In this document: piece by piece, positions 25,660 through 35,800 of the stretch
How positions within the stretch are numbered: position 1 is the first letter of the stretch
Layout: the number at the start of each line of letters is the position of its first letter
Program-made: the position numbers and the translations under genes
The notes under the pieces: generated by a model
What the model was told of the DNA's origin: nothing
The model's input: the letters and a program-made list of their open reading frames with translations, nothing else
Database searches by the model: none
Source of the DNA: Planctomycetota bacterium
Lineage (GTDB): Bacteria; Planctomycetota; Planctomycetia; Planctomycetales; Planctomycetaceae
Assembly (NCBI GenBank): GCA_016872645.1
Contig: VGZH01000043.1
Coordinates: 1 to 48,018, forward strand
Length of the DNA: 48,018 nt
Direction: 5' to 3'

Positions 25660-27363
25660 ATGAAAACACTGATCGCATCGCTTGTTTGTTGGACGTTGTT
25701 GGTCGCGACGGTCACCGCTCAGGACGTGCCCAAGGGAGAAGTCACGAAGTACAGCTTTGAGAGCAGCAAGATCTTCCCCGGCACTTTCCGCGATTATTGG
25801 GTGTATGTGCCAAAGCAGTACGACCCGGCGAAACCGGCCTGCGTGTTCGTCTGCCAGGACGGCATTCAATACAACGCCCCGGCTGTATTCGACCAGTTGA
25901 TCGCCAAGAAAGAGATGCCGATCACGATCGGTGTCTTCGTGATGCATGGCCGAGTGAAAGCTCCGTCGGATCAAGCAATCGACCGATTCAATCGCAGCTT
26001 CGAGTACGACGGACTCGGCGACGGTTACGCCCGATTCATCCTCGACGAGATTCTGCCGGAGGTCGAAAAGCAGAAGACGGCGGACGGCCGCGAGATCAAA
26101 TTGTCGAAGAATGGAAACGATCGCTGCATTGCCGGCAGCAGCAGCGGAGCAATCTGTGCTTTCACGGCGGCGTGGGAGCGGCCCGATGCGTTTCGCCGAG
26201 TCTTCAGCGCGATCGGCACCTATGTTGGCCTGCGCGGAGGGCAAAACTATTCGACATTGATCCGCAAGTTTGAGCCGAAGCCGCTGCGCATCTTTCTGGA
26301 AGACGGCAGCAACGACAACAACATTTACGCCGGCGATTGGTGGATCGCGAACCAGGCGATGGAACGCTCGCTGGTCTTCGCGGGCTACGAAGTCGAGCAC
26401 AAATGGGGCGACGGTCCTCACAGCAGCAAACACGCGACGGAAATCTTCCCGGACGTGATGCGCTGGATTTGGAAGGACTGGCCAGCTCAGGTGAAAGTTG
26501 GCAAAGGCTCGCCGCAGCTTCAAGAGATTCTGATTTCCGGTGAGGACTGGCAGCTCGTCGGTGAAGGCTACAAGTTCACGGAAGGTCCGGCGGTCAACGC
26601 GAAAGGTGAAGTCTTCTATAACGACGTCGGCGCGAGCAAAACGTTCAAAGTTGGTCTTGATGGCAAAGTGTCGGAATTTCTCGCGGACTCGAAGCGCGGT
26701 GACGGACAGGCATTTGGACCCGACGGCCGTCTGTACGCGAATGCCGGTGCGACCGAGCAACTACTTGCGTGGGATGCGGACGGTAAATCGACCGTCTTTG
26801 CCGATGGCTTCAAGGGGAACGACCTCGTCGTGCGGCATGATGGCAGCATCTACGCGACGGCACCGTTCAAAACGCCGAACAACAGCGAGGTCTGGTATGT
26901 CTCGCCGAAGGGAGAGAAGAAGATCGTCGACACCGGCCTGAAGTTCGCCAACGGCATCTGCTGCTCGCCGGATCAGTCGCTGCTGTACGTCGCCGATAGC
27001 CGAACGCACTGGGTCTACAGCTATCAGATTCAGGTGGATGGCTCACTGGCTCACAAGCAAAAGTATTTCCATCTGCACGTTCGGGACGTCGATGAGGACA
27101 GCGGTGTGGATGGATTGCGAACGGATCGCGACGGCCGCTTGTGGGCGGCGACTCGCATGGGGTTGCAAGTCTGCGATCAACCTGGCCGAGTCAATTGCAT
27201 CATCCCGACTCCGAATGGCAAGCTCGCCAACCTGACGTTCGGCGGCGAGAACTTCGACACGATCTACGCCTGCTGTGGCGACAAGGTCTATCGTCGCAAA
27301 GTCAAAGTGAAGGGAGCCAACGCCTGGGCCGCTCCGATCAAGCCCGGCAACCCAAGATTGTGA
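25660..27363 (+). CDS. secreted esterase (EntF/Fes-like) fused to SMP-30/gluconolactonase
   Basis: 567 residues. Signal peptide 1-20 (MKTLIASLVCWTLLVATVTA). Residues about 25-275 are an alpha/beta hydrolase of the esterase D / enterochelin esterase type: nucleophile GSSSG at 159-163 (Ser161), with GPHSSKH carrying the probable catalytic histidine. Residues about 285-560 are a six-bladed SMP-30/gluconolactonase propeller: FTEGPAVNAKGEVFYND, GPDGRLYANAG, NDLVVRHDGSIYATA, FANGICCSPDQSLLYVADS and DGLRTDRDGRLWAA. The fusion probably hydrolyses carbohydrate esters and lactones outside the cytoplasm; the substrate is unknown. An in-frame upstream Met at 25624 lacks a signal-like N-terminus. Confidence 0.9.
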   Translation: MKTLIASLVCWTLLVATVTAQDVPKGEVTKYSFESSKIFPGTFRDYWVYVPKQYDPAKPACVFVCQDGIQYNAPAVFDQLIAKKEMPITIGVFVMHGRVKAPSDQAIDRFNRSFEYDGLGDGYARFILDEILPEVEKQKTADGREIKLSKNGNDRCIAGSSSGAICAFTAAWERPDAFRRVFSAIGTYVGLRGGQNYSTLIRKFEPKPLRIFLEDGSNDNNIYAGDWWIANQAMERSLVFAGYEVEHKWGDGPHSSKHATEIFPDVMRWIWKDWPAQVKVGKGSPQLQEILISGEDWQLVGEGYKFTEGPAVNAKGEVFYNDVGASKTFKVGLDGKVSEFLADSKRGDGQAFGPDGRLYANAGATEQLLAWDADGKSTVFADGFKGNDLVVRHDGSIYATAPFKTPNNSEVWYVSPKGEKKIVDTGLKFANGICCSPDQSLLYVADSRTHWVYSYQIQVDGSLAHKQKYFHLHVRDVDEDSGVDGLRTDRDGRLWAATRMGLQVCDQPGRVNCIIPTPNGKLANLTFGGENFDTIYACCGDKVYRRKVKVKGANAWAAPIKPGNPRL

Positions 27364-27448
27364 TTCAGCCCTCATCGAAACGATGAGCCGGGGACTGATG
27401 CACCCCAGCTCGCAAAAAAGGAATGCGATTTTCAAACCAGACGTCATC

Positions 27449-27988
27449 ATGCTCGCAAGTTTGATCCTACCCGTCGTGCTGGCTTCGGTGGCATTGTTCT
27501 TCGCCAGTTTTCTGTCGTGGATGGTCGTGCAACTTCATAAGGGCGGCTGCAAGAAAGTCGATAAGGAAGACGAATTGATGGATGCGGTCCGAAAGTGCGA
27601 AAGTCCGGTCGGCAGCTACATGTTCTCCGGCTGTAAGGACGCTGCGGAAATGAAGCGCGAGGCTGACGCCAAGAAGTGGGAAGCGGGGGCGTGCGGCATC
27701 ATGACGATCTATCCGCAGGTTAATCTGGAGCGAAACCTTGATCCGGCGTTTTTATGTTTTCTGGTGATTCAGTTTTGCCTGGGCTACCAGGCGACAATTG
27801 TGATCAAACTGGGGATCGGCTTTAGGGAGGTTTTCCGCTTTGTCTAGACGGCAGGGTTGCTGACGTATCTGGCGGCGATGGTGCAGCATGTCATTTGGTT
27901 TCTCAACCGAGTTGTTGGACACATCATTGAAGCGATCGCGTCTGCCGCGATCAGCGGAGCGATCCTTGCCGCGATGTGGCCGAAGTAG
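27449..27988 (+). pseudogene. membrane protein gene interrupted by an in-frame TAG
   Basis: From ATG 27449 the frame reads MLASLILPVVLASVALFFAS, a first membrane helix, then a cytosolic region (KKVDKEDELMDAVRK, SPVGSYMFSGCKDAAEMK, KKWEAGACGIMTIYP) and a second helix FLVIQFCLGYQATIVIKLGI. After FREVFRFV comes TAG at 27845-27847. The same frame then continues for 46 codons as TAGLLTYLAAMVQHVIWF and HIIEAIASAAISGAILAAMW, which supply the missing last two helices, up to TAG 27986. A TCG-to-TAG change is the simplest cause. The family is a common planctomycete membrane protein of unknown function. A shortened 132-residue product, read-through, or a sequence error are alternatives. Confidence 0.75.
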
Positions 27989-27989
27989 A

Positions 27990-28037
27990 CGAGTCCGCCG
28001 TGGCGGACTCGATGGTTTCCGGTCACGGAGTGACCGG
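27990..28037. repeat. two adjacent perfect hairpins
   Basis: CGAGTCCGCC / GGCGGACTCG with a 2-base centre (27990-28011), and CCGGTCAC / GTGACCGG with a 3-base loop (28019-28037). They lie between the interrupted membrane gene and the mannose-1-phosphate guanylyltransferase, ending 26 bases before its ATG. CCGGTCTAC at the right end is the complement of GTAGACCGG at 41764. No T-run follows either stem. Confidence 0.6.
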
Positions 28038-28063
28038 TCTACGATGTGGGGAAGGAGCGGAGC

Positions 28064-29131
28064 ATGTTGCATGCGTTGATCATGGCGGGTGGGAGCGGGA
28101 CGCGGTTCTGGCCTCAGAGCCGGCGGGCTTTGCCCAAGCAGTTCTTGCGATTCGGCAGCGACCGCACGTTGTTGCAAGAGGCGGTCGATCGGTGTCGTGG
28201 CTTTGTTCCGAGCGAACGAACTTGGATCGTGACTGGAGCCGTGCACGCGAGTGAGACGGCCCGGCAGGTGCCGGAGATTTCTGAAACCAACGTTTTGATC
28301 GAGCCTTGTGGCCGGAACACGGCTCCTTGCATCGGGCTGGCGGCCATGCGTTTGTTAGCGACCGACCCCGACGCAGTGATGCTCGTCATGCCGTCCGATC
28401 ACGTCATTCGTCCGGTCTCCGAGTTCCAGCGGACGGTCGAGCAAACTGTTGCCATCATCACACAAGACCCCGCCGCGCTGGTGTTGTTTGGCGTCACGCC
28501 GACGTATCCGGCGACCTGTTTCGGATATATCCAACGCGGCGAGCCATTGATCGGCTCGTCCGGGTTTCGAGTCGCTGCCTTTTACGAAAAGCCGGAGGTG
28601 GAAACAGCCACTCAATATCTCGCCACACAGAACTTCTTTTGGAACTGCGGCCTCTTCGTGTGGCGAGCGGCCACGATTCTGGAGCAACTCGAACGTCACG
28701 CGCCGGAGATCGCGACGCGGCTCAAGCGCTTGCAAGCGGTGGGTGCCGAGCAGTGGTCGGCTGCATTGGCGGAAGAGTTTCCACGGATGCCATCCGCCTC
28801 GATCGATTACGCCGTGCTGGAGAAAGCAAACTCAGTGGCTGTTGTTCCGGCGACGTTCAACTGGGACGACGTCGGCAGTTGGCAGGCACTCGCACGTCTG
28901 CTGCCGGCCGACCCGGACGGGAACACGATTTCTGGCCGCCACTGCGGAGTGAAGTCGACCGGCTGCATCGTGCGTTCCACGCATCAGCATCTCATCGCCA
29001 CCTATGGTGTGAGCGATCTCATCATCGTGCAGACACCAGACGCTACTCTGGTCGCGGACAAACGGGACGAGAACTCATTAAGACAGTTGATCGCGGAGTT
29101 GGAGCGGCGAGGAATGTCCGAGTTTTTGTAA
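28064..29131 (+). CDS. manC: mannose-1-phosphate guanylyltransferase
   Basis: Makes GDP-mannose from mannose-1-phosphate and GTP, feeding polysaccharide and glycan synthesis in the cytosol. 355 residues, the short form without a fused phosphomannose isomerase domain. The nucleotide-binding LIMAGGSGTRFWPQSR is at residues 5-20, followed by PKQFLRFGS, EPCGRNTAP, MPSDHVI and FYEKPE. NWDDVGSW and the C-terminal left-handed helix region follow. GGAAGGAGCGG precedes ATG 28064. The gene symbol is by analogy. Confidence 0.92.
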   Translation: MLHALIMAGGSGTRFWPQSRRALPKQFLRFGSDRTLLQEAVDRCRGFVPSERTWIVTGAVHASETARQVPEISETNVLIEPCGRNTAPCIGLAAMRLLATDPDAVMLVMPSDHVIRPVSEFQRTVEQTVAIITQDPAALVLFGVTPTYPATCFGYIQRGEPLIGSSGFRVAAFYEKPEVETATQYLATQNFFWNCGLFVWRAATILEQLERHAPEIATRLKRLQAVGAEQWSAALAEEFPRMPSASIDYAVLEKANSVAVVPATFNWDDVGSWQALARLLPADPDGNTISGRHCGVKSTGCIVRSTHQHLIATYGVSDLIIVQTPDATLVADKRDENSLRQLIAELERRGMSEFL

Positions 29132-29170
29132 TTCGGACGCCGATGCCCGATGCCCGGACATGGGCGTCCG
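29128..29170. repeat. palindrome at manC 3' end, family C
   Basis: CGGACGCC (29134-29141) pairs with GGCGTCCG (29163-29170). The 14-base GTAATTCGGACGCC (29128-29141) recurs exactly, in inverse orientation, at 41807-41820. It begins inside the stop codon of the guanylyltransferase and ends just before the convergent secA-like stop. Confidence 0.5.
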
Positions 29171-29180
29171 GCCACAGCCG

Positions 29181-31130
29181 TTACTCCGTCAACTCCAAGC
29201 ACGGGTCGAGTCCCATTCGCTTGTACATTTGCATGCGATGGCGTTCGGCTTTGAGCAGGTCTTTGCGTTGGCGGAGGTGGGTCTTCTCCAGGAACTTTTG
29301 CGTCTTCTTAAAGAAAGCGATCCAAGTGCGCGACAGTTCGCCCAAGGAATCCGGGCGAGCTTGGCGGCGCTCGGCGTCGAGGTCTTCGGGTTCGAGGCAG
29401 CGGAGCAGTTCGTCTTCGAGCGACAAGAAAAACTGGTAGCTACCGGGGTCACCTTGTCGAGCGGCGCGGCCGATGAGCTGGCGGTCGATGCGGGCGGAGC
29501 TGTGCATTTCGGTGGCGATGACGTGCAGTCCGCCGTTCTTGACGAGCTCTTGGTCCAGCTGGATGTCGGTGCCTCGACCGGCCATGTTGGTCGCCACGGT
29601 GACTTTGCCGACTCGGCCGGCGCGAGAAATGATGTCCGCTTCCTGTTCGTGGAAGTGCGCGTTGAGTATTTCAAACTCGATGCCCTTGTCGCTCAGCAAT
29701 TTGCCGATGGCTTCCGACGCCTCGACCGATGGTGTGCCGAGCAGGATGGCTCGGCCGGCAGTGATGAGTTCTTCGATGCTCTTGAGAATCGCTGCTCGTT
29801 TGGCGTCCATCGTCGAGAACACTCGCGTGGGCCAACCGACGCGAATGCAGGGTTTGTTCGTGGGGATCGGCGTGACGACCAGACCGTAGGTGCGCTTGAT
29901 CTCGCCGATGCCTTGCACGGCGGTGCCGGTCATGCCACTGATATAGTTGTAGAGTCGGAAGTAGCTCTGCACGGTGATGCGCGCCGCCTCACCCGACGCG
30001 GCGGTGACGGGGACCAGTTCTTTGGCTTCGATCGCTTGATGCAGTCCGTCTTGCCACTTACGGCCGTCCATGACTCGGCCGGTTCCTTCGTCGACGATTT
30101 TGACTTCATTGTTGACGATGACGTAATCCTTGTCGCGAATAAACGCGAACCGCGCGGTCAGTGATTGCTCGACGTGCTTGTAGATGCGTTCGGTATCGAC
30201 CGAGTCGATGAGGGCGGGCTTCGCGAGCAGCAGCACTTTGCGGCAGCCGGCGTCGGTCAGATACGCCGAGCGGCGTTGTGGCTCGTAGACGAAATCTTCG
30301 TTGGCTTCGAGATGTGAAACCGCTCGTTGACACCAACGGAAGAGGCTGACGGTGGCGGCGTCGTTGTGCATCGTCAAGCCGATGATCAGCGGCGTTCGAG
30401 CTTCGTCAATGAGAATGCTGTCCGCTTCGTCGATGAGCACTCCGTAGTGGCCGCGTTGGACGGGGCGTTCGCCGTCACCGCTGCCAGTCCCCTTTTGGAC
30501 GAAGACGTTGGGCTTGTGATCGTCTTGCGCGCCCACTCCCAGTCGCAGTCGATCGCGGAGGTAATCGAAGCCGAATTCTTTCGCGGTGCCGTAGGTGATG
30601 TCTTGAGCGTAGGCTCGCCGGCGATCATCGGTTTGATCGGGCGAAGTCACACAGCCGACGGACATCCCCAACGCGGCATAGATCGGAGCCATCAATTCGC
30701 AGTCGCGTTTGGCGAGATAATCGTTGACGGTGATAACGTGATAGCCGCGACCGGGGAGTGCTCGGAGGAATGAGGGCAACACGGCGGTCAAAGTCTTGCC
30801 CTCACCGGTCTGCATTTCGGCAATGCCTCCCTCGTACAGTCCGATGGCTCCCATGACCTGCACAGGATACGGCGTCATGCCCGTCGTGCGATGCGAGGCT
30901 TCAACAGCCAATGCGTAGGCCTCTGGCATCAGCTTCAGCAGCGAGACACCGGACTTCGCACGCCAACGGACTTCGAGGCTGGCTTGCAGCAGTTCGCGGT
31001 CGTCGAGCTTCTTGAGCTGCGTGGCACGTCGCCCGATGGCCTGGGCGAGCGCACGCCAGCGCGACAGGCGGGAAGGGATGGGTCGTCCGCCAGTTTTGAC
31101 CGTGTGATAGAGCCGATCGATCGCCAACAC
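29181..31130 (-). CDS. short SecA-type ATPase (SecA paralogue)
   Basis: 649 residues against 830-930 for housekeeping SecA. The motor is complete: Walker A EMQTGEGKT (105-113), DYLAKRDCE, ITYGTAKEFGFDYLRDRL, the DEAD box in LIDEADSILIDEARTP (234-237), the preprotein cross-linking region, and nucleotide-binding domain 2 with TVATNMAGRGTDIQL. The protein ends soon after the helical scaffold start (about residue 620-649, RTWIAFFKKTQKFLEKTHL). It therefore lacks the helical wing and the C-terminal zinc-binding linker seen in normal SecA. The GTG start at 31130 is 8 bases after AAGGAG. No secY-like gene is adjacent. It may be an accessory SecA2-like motor for a subset of exported proteins; this is inference. 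Confidence 0.88.
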   Translation of the reverse strand: MLAIDRLYHTVKTGGRPIPSRLSRWRALAQAIGRRATQLKKLDDRELLQASLEVRWRAKSGVSLLKLMPEAYALAVEASHRTTGMTPYPVQVMGAIGLYEGGIAEMQTGEGKTLTAVLPSFLRALPGRGYHVITVNDYLAKRDCELMAPIYAALGMSVGCVTSPDQTDDRRRAYAQDITYGTAKEFGFDYLRDRLRLGVGAQDDHKPNVFVQKGTGSGDGERPVQRGHYGVLIDEADSILIDEARTPLIIGLTMHNDAATVSLFRWCQRAVSHLEANEDFVYEPQRRSAYLTDAGCRKVLLLAKPALIDSVDTERIYKHVEQSLTARFAFIRDKDYVIVNNEVKIVDEGTGRVMDGRKWQDGLHQAIEAKELVPVTAASGEAARITVQSYFRLYNYISGMTGTAVQGIGEIKRTYGLVVTPIPTNKPCIRVGWPTRVFSTMDAKRAAILKSIEELITAGRAILLGTPSVEASEAIGKLLSDKGIEFEILNAHFHEQEADIISRAGRVGKVTVATNMAGRGTDIQLDQELVKNGGLHVIATEMHSSARIDRQLIGRAARQGDPGSYQFFLSLEDELLRCLEPEDLDAERRQARPDSLGELSRTWIAFFKKTQKFLEKTHLRQRKDLLKAERHRMQMYKRMGLDPCLELTE

Positions 31131-31593
31131 AGGGCTGCTCCTTCAGAGGTTGATCGAGGATGCTCGCAAGTTCAAACGGTTTGTAGCTCGCGACCGGGAG
31201 GCGTGCCAATCGGAATGTTTCGGTCGCAGTGCTCGAGCCGTTGGGAATGCGCCGGCTATCGTTTGACTGATGGTCGAGACTCTTTGCAGACGCCGCGGAC
31301 CAGCGGCGTTTCAATTTTGGGGGAGGAAAAGAAGGTCGATGGACTCCACGATTGCCGCTCCCGCGACTGCCGCCGACTTGGAGGACGATCTGCTGCGATT
31401 CAGGGGGCGAACTTCTCGTGGGGAGAGCAGGCGGACGTCTGGTATGGCTGGGGTTACGAGCAGTCGCGGTATCCGTCCAGCGTCGGCATGTCGCGGACGC
31501 CGAGGCTAAATTCTGATCGTCATCGGAAGCCGTCTTGTGGTGAATGACGGGCAGTCATAGCATTCGCTGCTTTTCCAGAAGTTGGGGCGGGAC
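31131..31593. other. 463-base gap between secA-like and glycosyltransferase genes
   Basis: No gene I can support. A 56-codon frame at 31339-31509 (+) starts MDSTIAAPATAADLEDDLL after GAAGG, but its second half is arginine/serine-rich and looks like an antisense or random frame; it may be the remnant of a gene start. A 7-bp stem ACGCCGC/GCGGCGT lies near 31294-31313. Promoters for the two divergent genes should be here, but no convincing boxes were identified. Confidence 0.4.
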
Positions 31594-32835
31594 ATGGTCC
31601 AAGGACGGACGTGGCTGATCGCGATTTTGCTCGTGGCGTTGGTCTTGCGACTGCTGACGGCGTACGTCGTGCAGCAGAAAGTCGGCGACCAATTGTGCCT
31701 CATCGCTGGCGACGCGGAAGGCTATTGGCAACTTGCTCGAAAGATTGCCGCCGGCGAGGAATTTTCATTCGCGGATCCGCCGCGGCGAGTGCATCGGATG
31801 CCCGGCTTTCCCGCCGTGCTGGCACTGTCGATGAAGCTGTTTGGCGAAAGTCCGTTGGCCGCTCGTTGTCTGCTGGCGATGATCGGGACCGCAGCGTGCG
31901 GTACCGTATATTTGCTCGGGCGGCAATTGTTCGACGAGCGAGTCGGCCTGATCGCCTGTGGTTTGACGGCGGTCTCCCCGGTGATGACGGGCTTCAGTGT
32001 GCTGCTGTTGAGCGAGACCCTGTTCGCGCTGACTCTGACGATGAGCGTCTGGTGTGCTGCGAAATGGTTATCGGCCGACAGCCGCCACCCGGCAGCCGAC
32101 AGTCCTTATGCGATTGTTGGGCCGATCATTACTGGTGTCAGTATTGCGATCGCGACGCACGTTCGACCGAGTTGGTTGCTCGCGGGGCCAGTGCTTGCGT
32201 TCGTGGCGGTCTGGTTCTGCAAACCAAGAAGGAAGACGATTCTCGAAGCGGCGGTGATGTTGTTGGCTTTGTTTGGTGCGCTGCTGCCGTGGGCGTGGCG
32301 GAATCATTCGGTCTGTGGGCATTGGGTGTTTACGACGTTGTGGTCCGGGCCGAGCTTGTACGACGGGTGGAATCCCGACGCGAATGGCGACAGCAACATG
32401 ACGTTCTTCGACCGCGACAACCTGATGGCGTCGAATTCGGAATGGGACGTCGATCAGCACTACAAGTCGGCCGCGTGGCAATACGCCAGCCAACATCCCG
32501 GACACGCGATCGAGCTGACCGTCCGAAAGTTGTTGCGCTATTGGATGCCGTGGCCGAACGCGAAGCAGTTTGGCGGGACTGGTCCGGCGCTGCTCGTTTT
32601 TGGGTTTTTCGCGCCGGTCTGTTTTCTGGCGGCAAGAGGCTGGTGGCTCACGCGACGCCGACTGTGGGCGTGGCTGCTGACACTGGGACCGATTCTGTAT
32701 TTCGCGGCGATTCACGCGGTGTTCGTTGGTTCGCTGAGGTATCGGCTGCCGGCGGAGTATCCGCTGTGTGTTTTGTCGGCTGTTGGGTTGAATGATTTGT
32801 TTCTGCGACGACGTGACCAGAAAACTGACGGATGA
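31594..32835 (+). CDS. GT39/ArnT-like membrane glycosyltransferase
   Basis: 413 residues with about ten membrane helices. The first extracytoplasmic loop contains GDAEGYWQLARKIAAGEEF, a DxE/DAE motif after helix 1 that matches the acidic pair of GT-C enzymes (Asp49-Glu51 region). PRRVHRMPGFPAVLALS follows. Such enzymes move sugars from polyprenyl phosphate carriers onto lipids or proteins on the periplasmic side. ATG 31594 is preferred to TTG 31582; GGGGCGGG precedes it. Its stop overlaps the AsmA-like start (ATGA at 32832), so the pair is translationally coupled. Confidence 0.85.
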   Translation: MVQGRTWLIAILLVALVLRLLTAYVVQQKVGDQLCLIAGDAEGYWQLARKIAAGEEFSFADPPRRVHRMPGFPAVLALSMKLFGESPLAARCLLAMIGTAACGTVYLLGRQLFDERVGLIACGLTAVSPVMTGFSVLLLSETLFALTLTMSVWCAAKWLSADSRHPAADSPYAIVGPIITGVSIAIATHVRPSWLLAGPVLAFVAVWFCKPRRKTILEAAVMLLALFGALLPWAWRNHSVCGHWVFTTLWSGPSLYDGWNPDANGDSNMTFFDRDNLMASNSEWDVDQHYKSAAWQYASQHPGHAIELTVRKLLRYWMPWPNAKQFGGTGPALLVFGFFAPVCFLAARGWWLTRRRLWAWLLTLGPILYFAAIHAVFVGSLRYRLPAEYPLCVLSAVGLNDLFLRRRDQKTDG

Positions 32836-35800
32836 AAACTTTCGTCAAAACTTTGCTGTGGATGATCGTGCTGGTGATGGCGGGAGCCTACATCGGCCGA
32901 CGGGAATTGCTGCGCGTGTGGAACGGTCGCGATGCGGTCCTCAAACAGGGGATCGTCGTGGCGTTGCAAAAGCTGTTGCCGGATGCCGATGTCGATCTAG
33001 GCGAAGTGTTGTACGACTTCGGGCAAGAGGTGGTGTTGACCGACTTTTCGCTGACCCCTCCGGGAGGCGACATTCCGATCGTTCAGTTGCCGGAAACGGT
33101 CGTGCATTTCAATCGCGACACGCTCATTGACCGATGGAAGTTGCCAGACGTGCAAGACGTACAGAAAGTCGTCATCAAGTCGCCTCGATTGGAGATTGTG
33201 CGCGGGCAGGACGGACGTTGGAACTGGGAATCGCTGCTCCCTTCGCCTAGTCAGGAGAAGGGAAGTCTCCCGGAGATTCTGATTGAGGATGGCACGGTTG
33301 TTGTCCGAGTCGAGCAGGCACCGGGCATTCCGCCGGGTGTGCTGACTTTGGAGCATGTGGATATCGACCTGTTGCCGTCTGGCAAGCGCCAGTTTCAGAT
33401 CACGGCGTCGTCGCACTGTGAGCATGCGGGGGTAATCAAACTGCGAGGCCGCTGGCACATCGACGAGCACACCGGGCAACTCGATGGCGAGCTGACGCAG
33501 ATCACCGTCGGCCAAGAGCTAGTCGGCGTGGTCGCAAGTTTTGCCCCTGAGGTCCGCACGAAGTTGGCAGAATGGGAAGCCAGGTTTCTCGCAATGTTGT
33601 CGGCTCCGGCGGATTCTCAAGCAGAGTCGCCGTTCGCGATGCCAGCACCAGTCCAGGCCGCAGGCGCGCCAGATTCGATCATGGGTCTCAAGGCCACATT
33701 CAACGTCGCTTTCCGAGTCTGTCGACCAGAGCCGGACACAACTCCAATTTTTCGCGTGGCGACGAGGATCGCCGATGGCGAAATCACGAATCCTGCGCTG
33801 CCGTTTAGTTTGCAACAGCTACGTGGCGAACTGGAGGCCGACAATGACCGGTTCGTCGTGAAGGAGCTGACTGCTCACAACGGTGTCACCAAGCTGCGCG
33901 TGAATGGCGAATTGGCGGGTCGCGAAGCTGGTTATCCCGGGAAGATCGAAATCACGGTCGAAAACATCGTCTGCGATCAGCAGCTGCGCAGTCGATTGTC
34001 AGCGGGATTCGGCCGCATGTACGACGCACACCATCCGATCGGCGAGCTCAATTTACACGCCTTTCTGGTGCATGAGAAAAAACGTTGGCGACCTGAGGGA
34101 TTGCTGGTCACGGCGAACCAGTGCAAGATCCAGCATGACGCATTCCCGTATCCGATCGAACAGGTGAACGGCTCCATTACTCAGCAGGGCCGCGACCTGA
34201 TCATCGACATGCGCGGCCTGGCGGGTGGGCGGCCAATTCTGCTCGAGGGGATGGTCAACAATCCGGGGCCGAATGCGACCGTCATGCTCAACATCCGTAC
34301 GTCCGACATCCCGATCGACGAGACATTCATCAATGCCTGCAATCCACAGATTCGATCGGCAGTACAGAAAATGCGGCTGAAGGGAGTGATTGACGGCACC
34401 GTGCGGCTGACGAAAGCGTCAAAGCAACCGTTCATCCCGGTCATCGACGCCGTGCTGCGGAATGGCGCGATGAGCTACGACGCCTTTCCGTATCCCGTGG
34501 AAGGGATCACCGGCCGTTTGACCGCGATTGGTCCGAATTTCGAATTCAAGGAATTGCTCGGCCGGCGTGGTGAGACGCGCGTCGCGGCGGAGGGTAACTA
34601 CCGGAAAACAAACCAGAACGTCGGCGAATTGAAGCTACGAATCATCGCGCAAGGTGCTCCGTTGGACAAAACGTTGCTCGACGCGATGCCCGATGCTTTG
34701 AAGCGAGTCTGGAAGGAACTTCGTCCCACCGGACTTGTCGACGTCGTCACCGACGTGCATTGGCTGAGCGACCGGCCGGCGGACATTCGGATGTCGAGTA
34801 TCGAAGTTTCCAAGGGGAGTTTGTCGCTCAAGATGCTGCCATACCGCTTGGAAGACGTGCATGCCAGTTTATCCTACGGTCCCGGCGAGAACGGACGACC
34901 CCAAATGATCATTAAGTCGATCGAAGCTCGGCATGGCGAGACGAAAACGTTGGCCTCTGGCTATCAATCGCTGGAAGACAATGGCAACTGGCGCGCTCAT
35001 TTCGACAAGTTCATGGTCGAGAAGTTGACACCGAATCAGGAGTTGCTCGAAGCGCTGACGCAGTTGCCCGGCTTGCGACAGCTGTTTGCGAGCTTCGATC
35101 CACAGCAATCGCTGCGCATCGTCGGTGTGATGGATTTCAAAGGAGCCTCTGACCCCCAAGTGCCGATCACCGCTGCCTGGGACTTGGATACCTACTTCTC
35201 CGGCGGCACGATTCACACCGGCCTCGATTTCAAGAACCTGCACGGCAAAGTGTGGTCCAGAGGAGAGTGGGATGGAGTCGAAGCGAAGATTGCCGGCAAG
35301 GTGGATTTGGCCTCGGCCCGCATTCTCGATTACGACATGTCGAAAATCACGGGTCCGTTCCGAGTCGTGAAAGGGGCGCTGCTGTTTGGCGCCGGAGATT
35401 CGCAGAAAGTCCCGCCGCTGATTGCGCAGCTATTCGGTGGCACGCTGGAGCTTGATGGAGTGGCAACGTTGGCGGAGCTGCCCGAATATCGCATTGCTAT
35501 GCGACTGCGTAATGCTCGGTTAGAACAATTTGCCGCGCTGCATGCTCCCAAGCAACGTGACTTGCGGGGAGTGGTGCATGGCTCGGTCGAGTTGCGGGGC
35601 AAGGGTAATGCACCCCAAGATGTTGTCGGCGGCGGTCGCATGCAGATTACGCAAGCTGCACTGCTCGACATGCCGGTCATGTTGAAAATGTACCAGGGGC
35701 TGAGCTTCACGCCTCCGGACGACTACACCTTCAATTCTGCGGAACTGAATTTCGACATTCGCAAAGCACAGTTTCAGTTCAAATCCATCATTTTGAATGG

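Noticed and set aside
27845-27847. TAG in the membrane gene as a pyrrolysine codon
   Set aside because: The family has no known catalytic residue there and the position is next to a membrane helix; a nonsense mutation or sequence error is simpler.
31611-32795. 394-codon plus frame overlapping the GT39-like gene
   Set aside because: Frame +1 shadow with Arg/Gly/Val-rich composition, no membrane helices.
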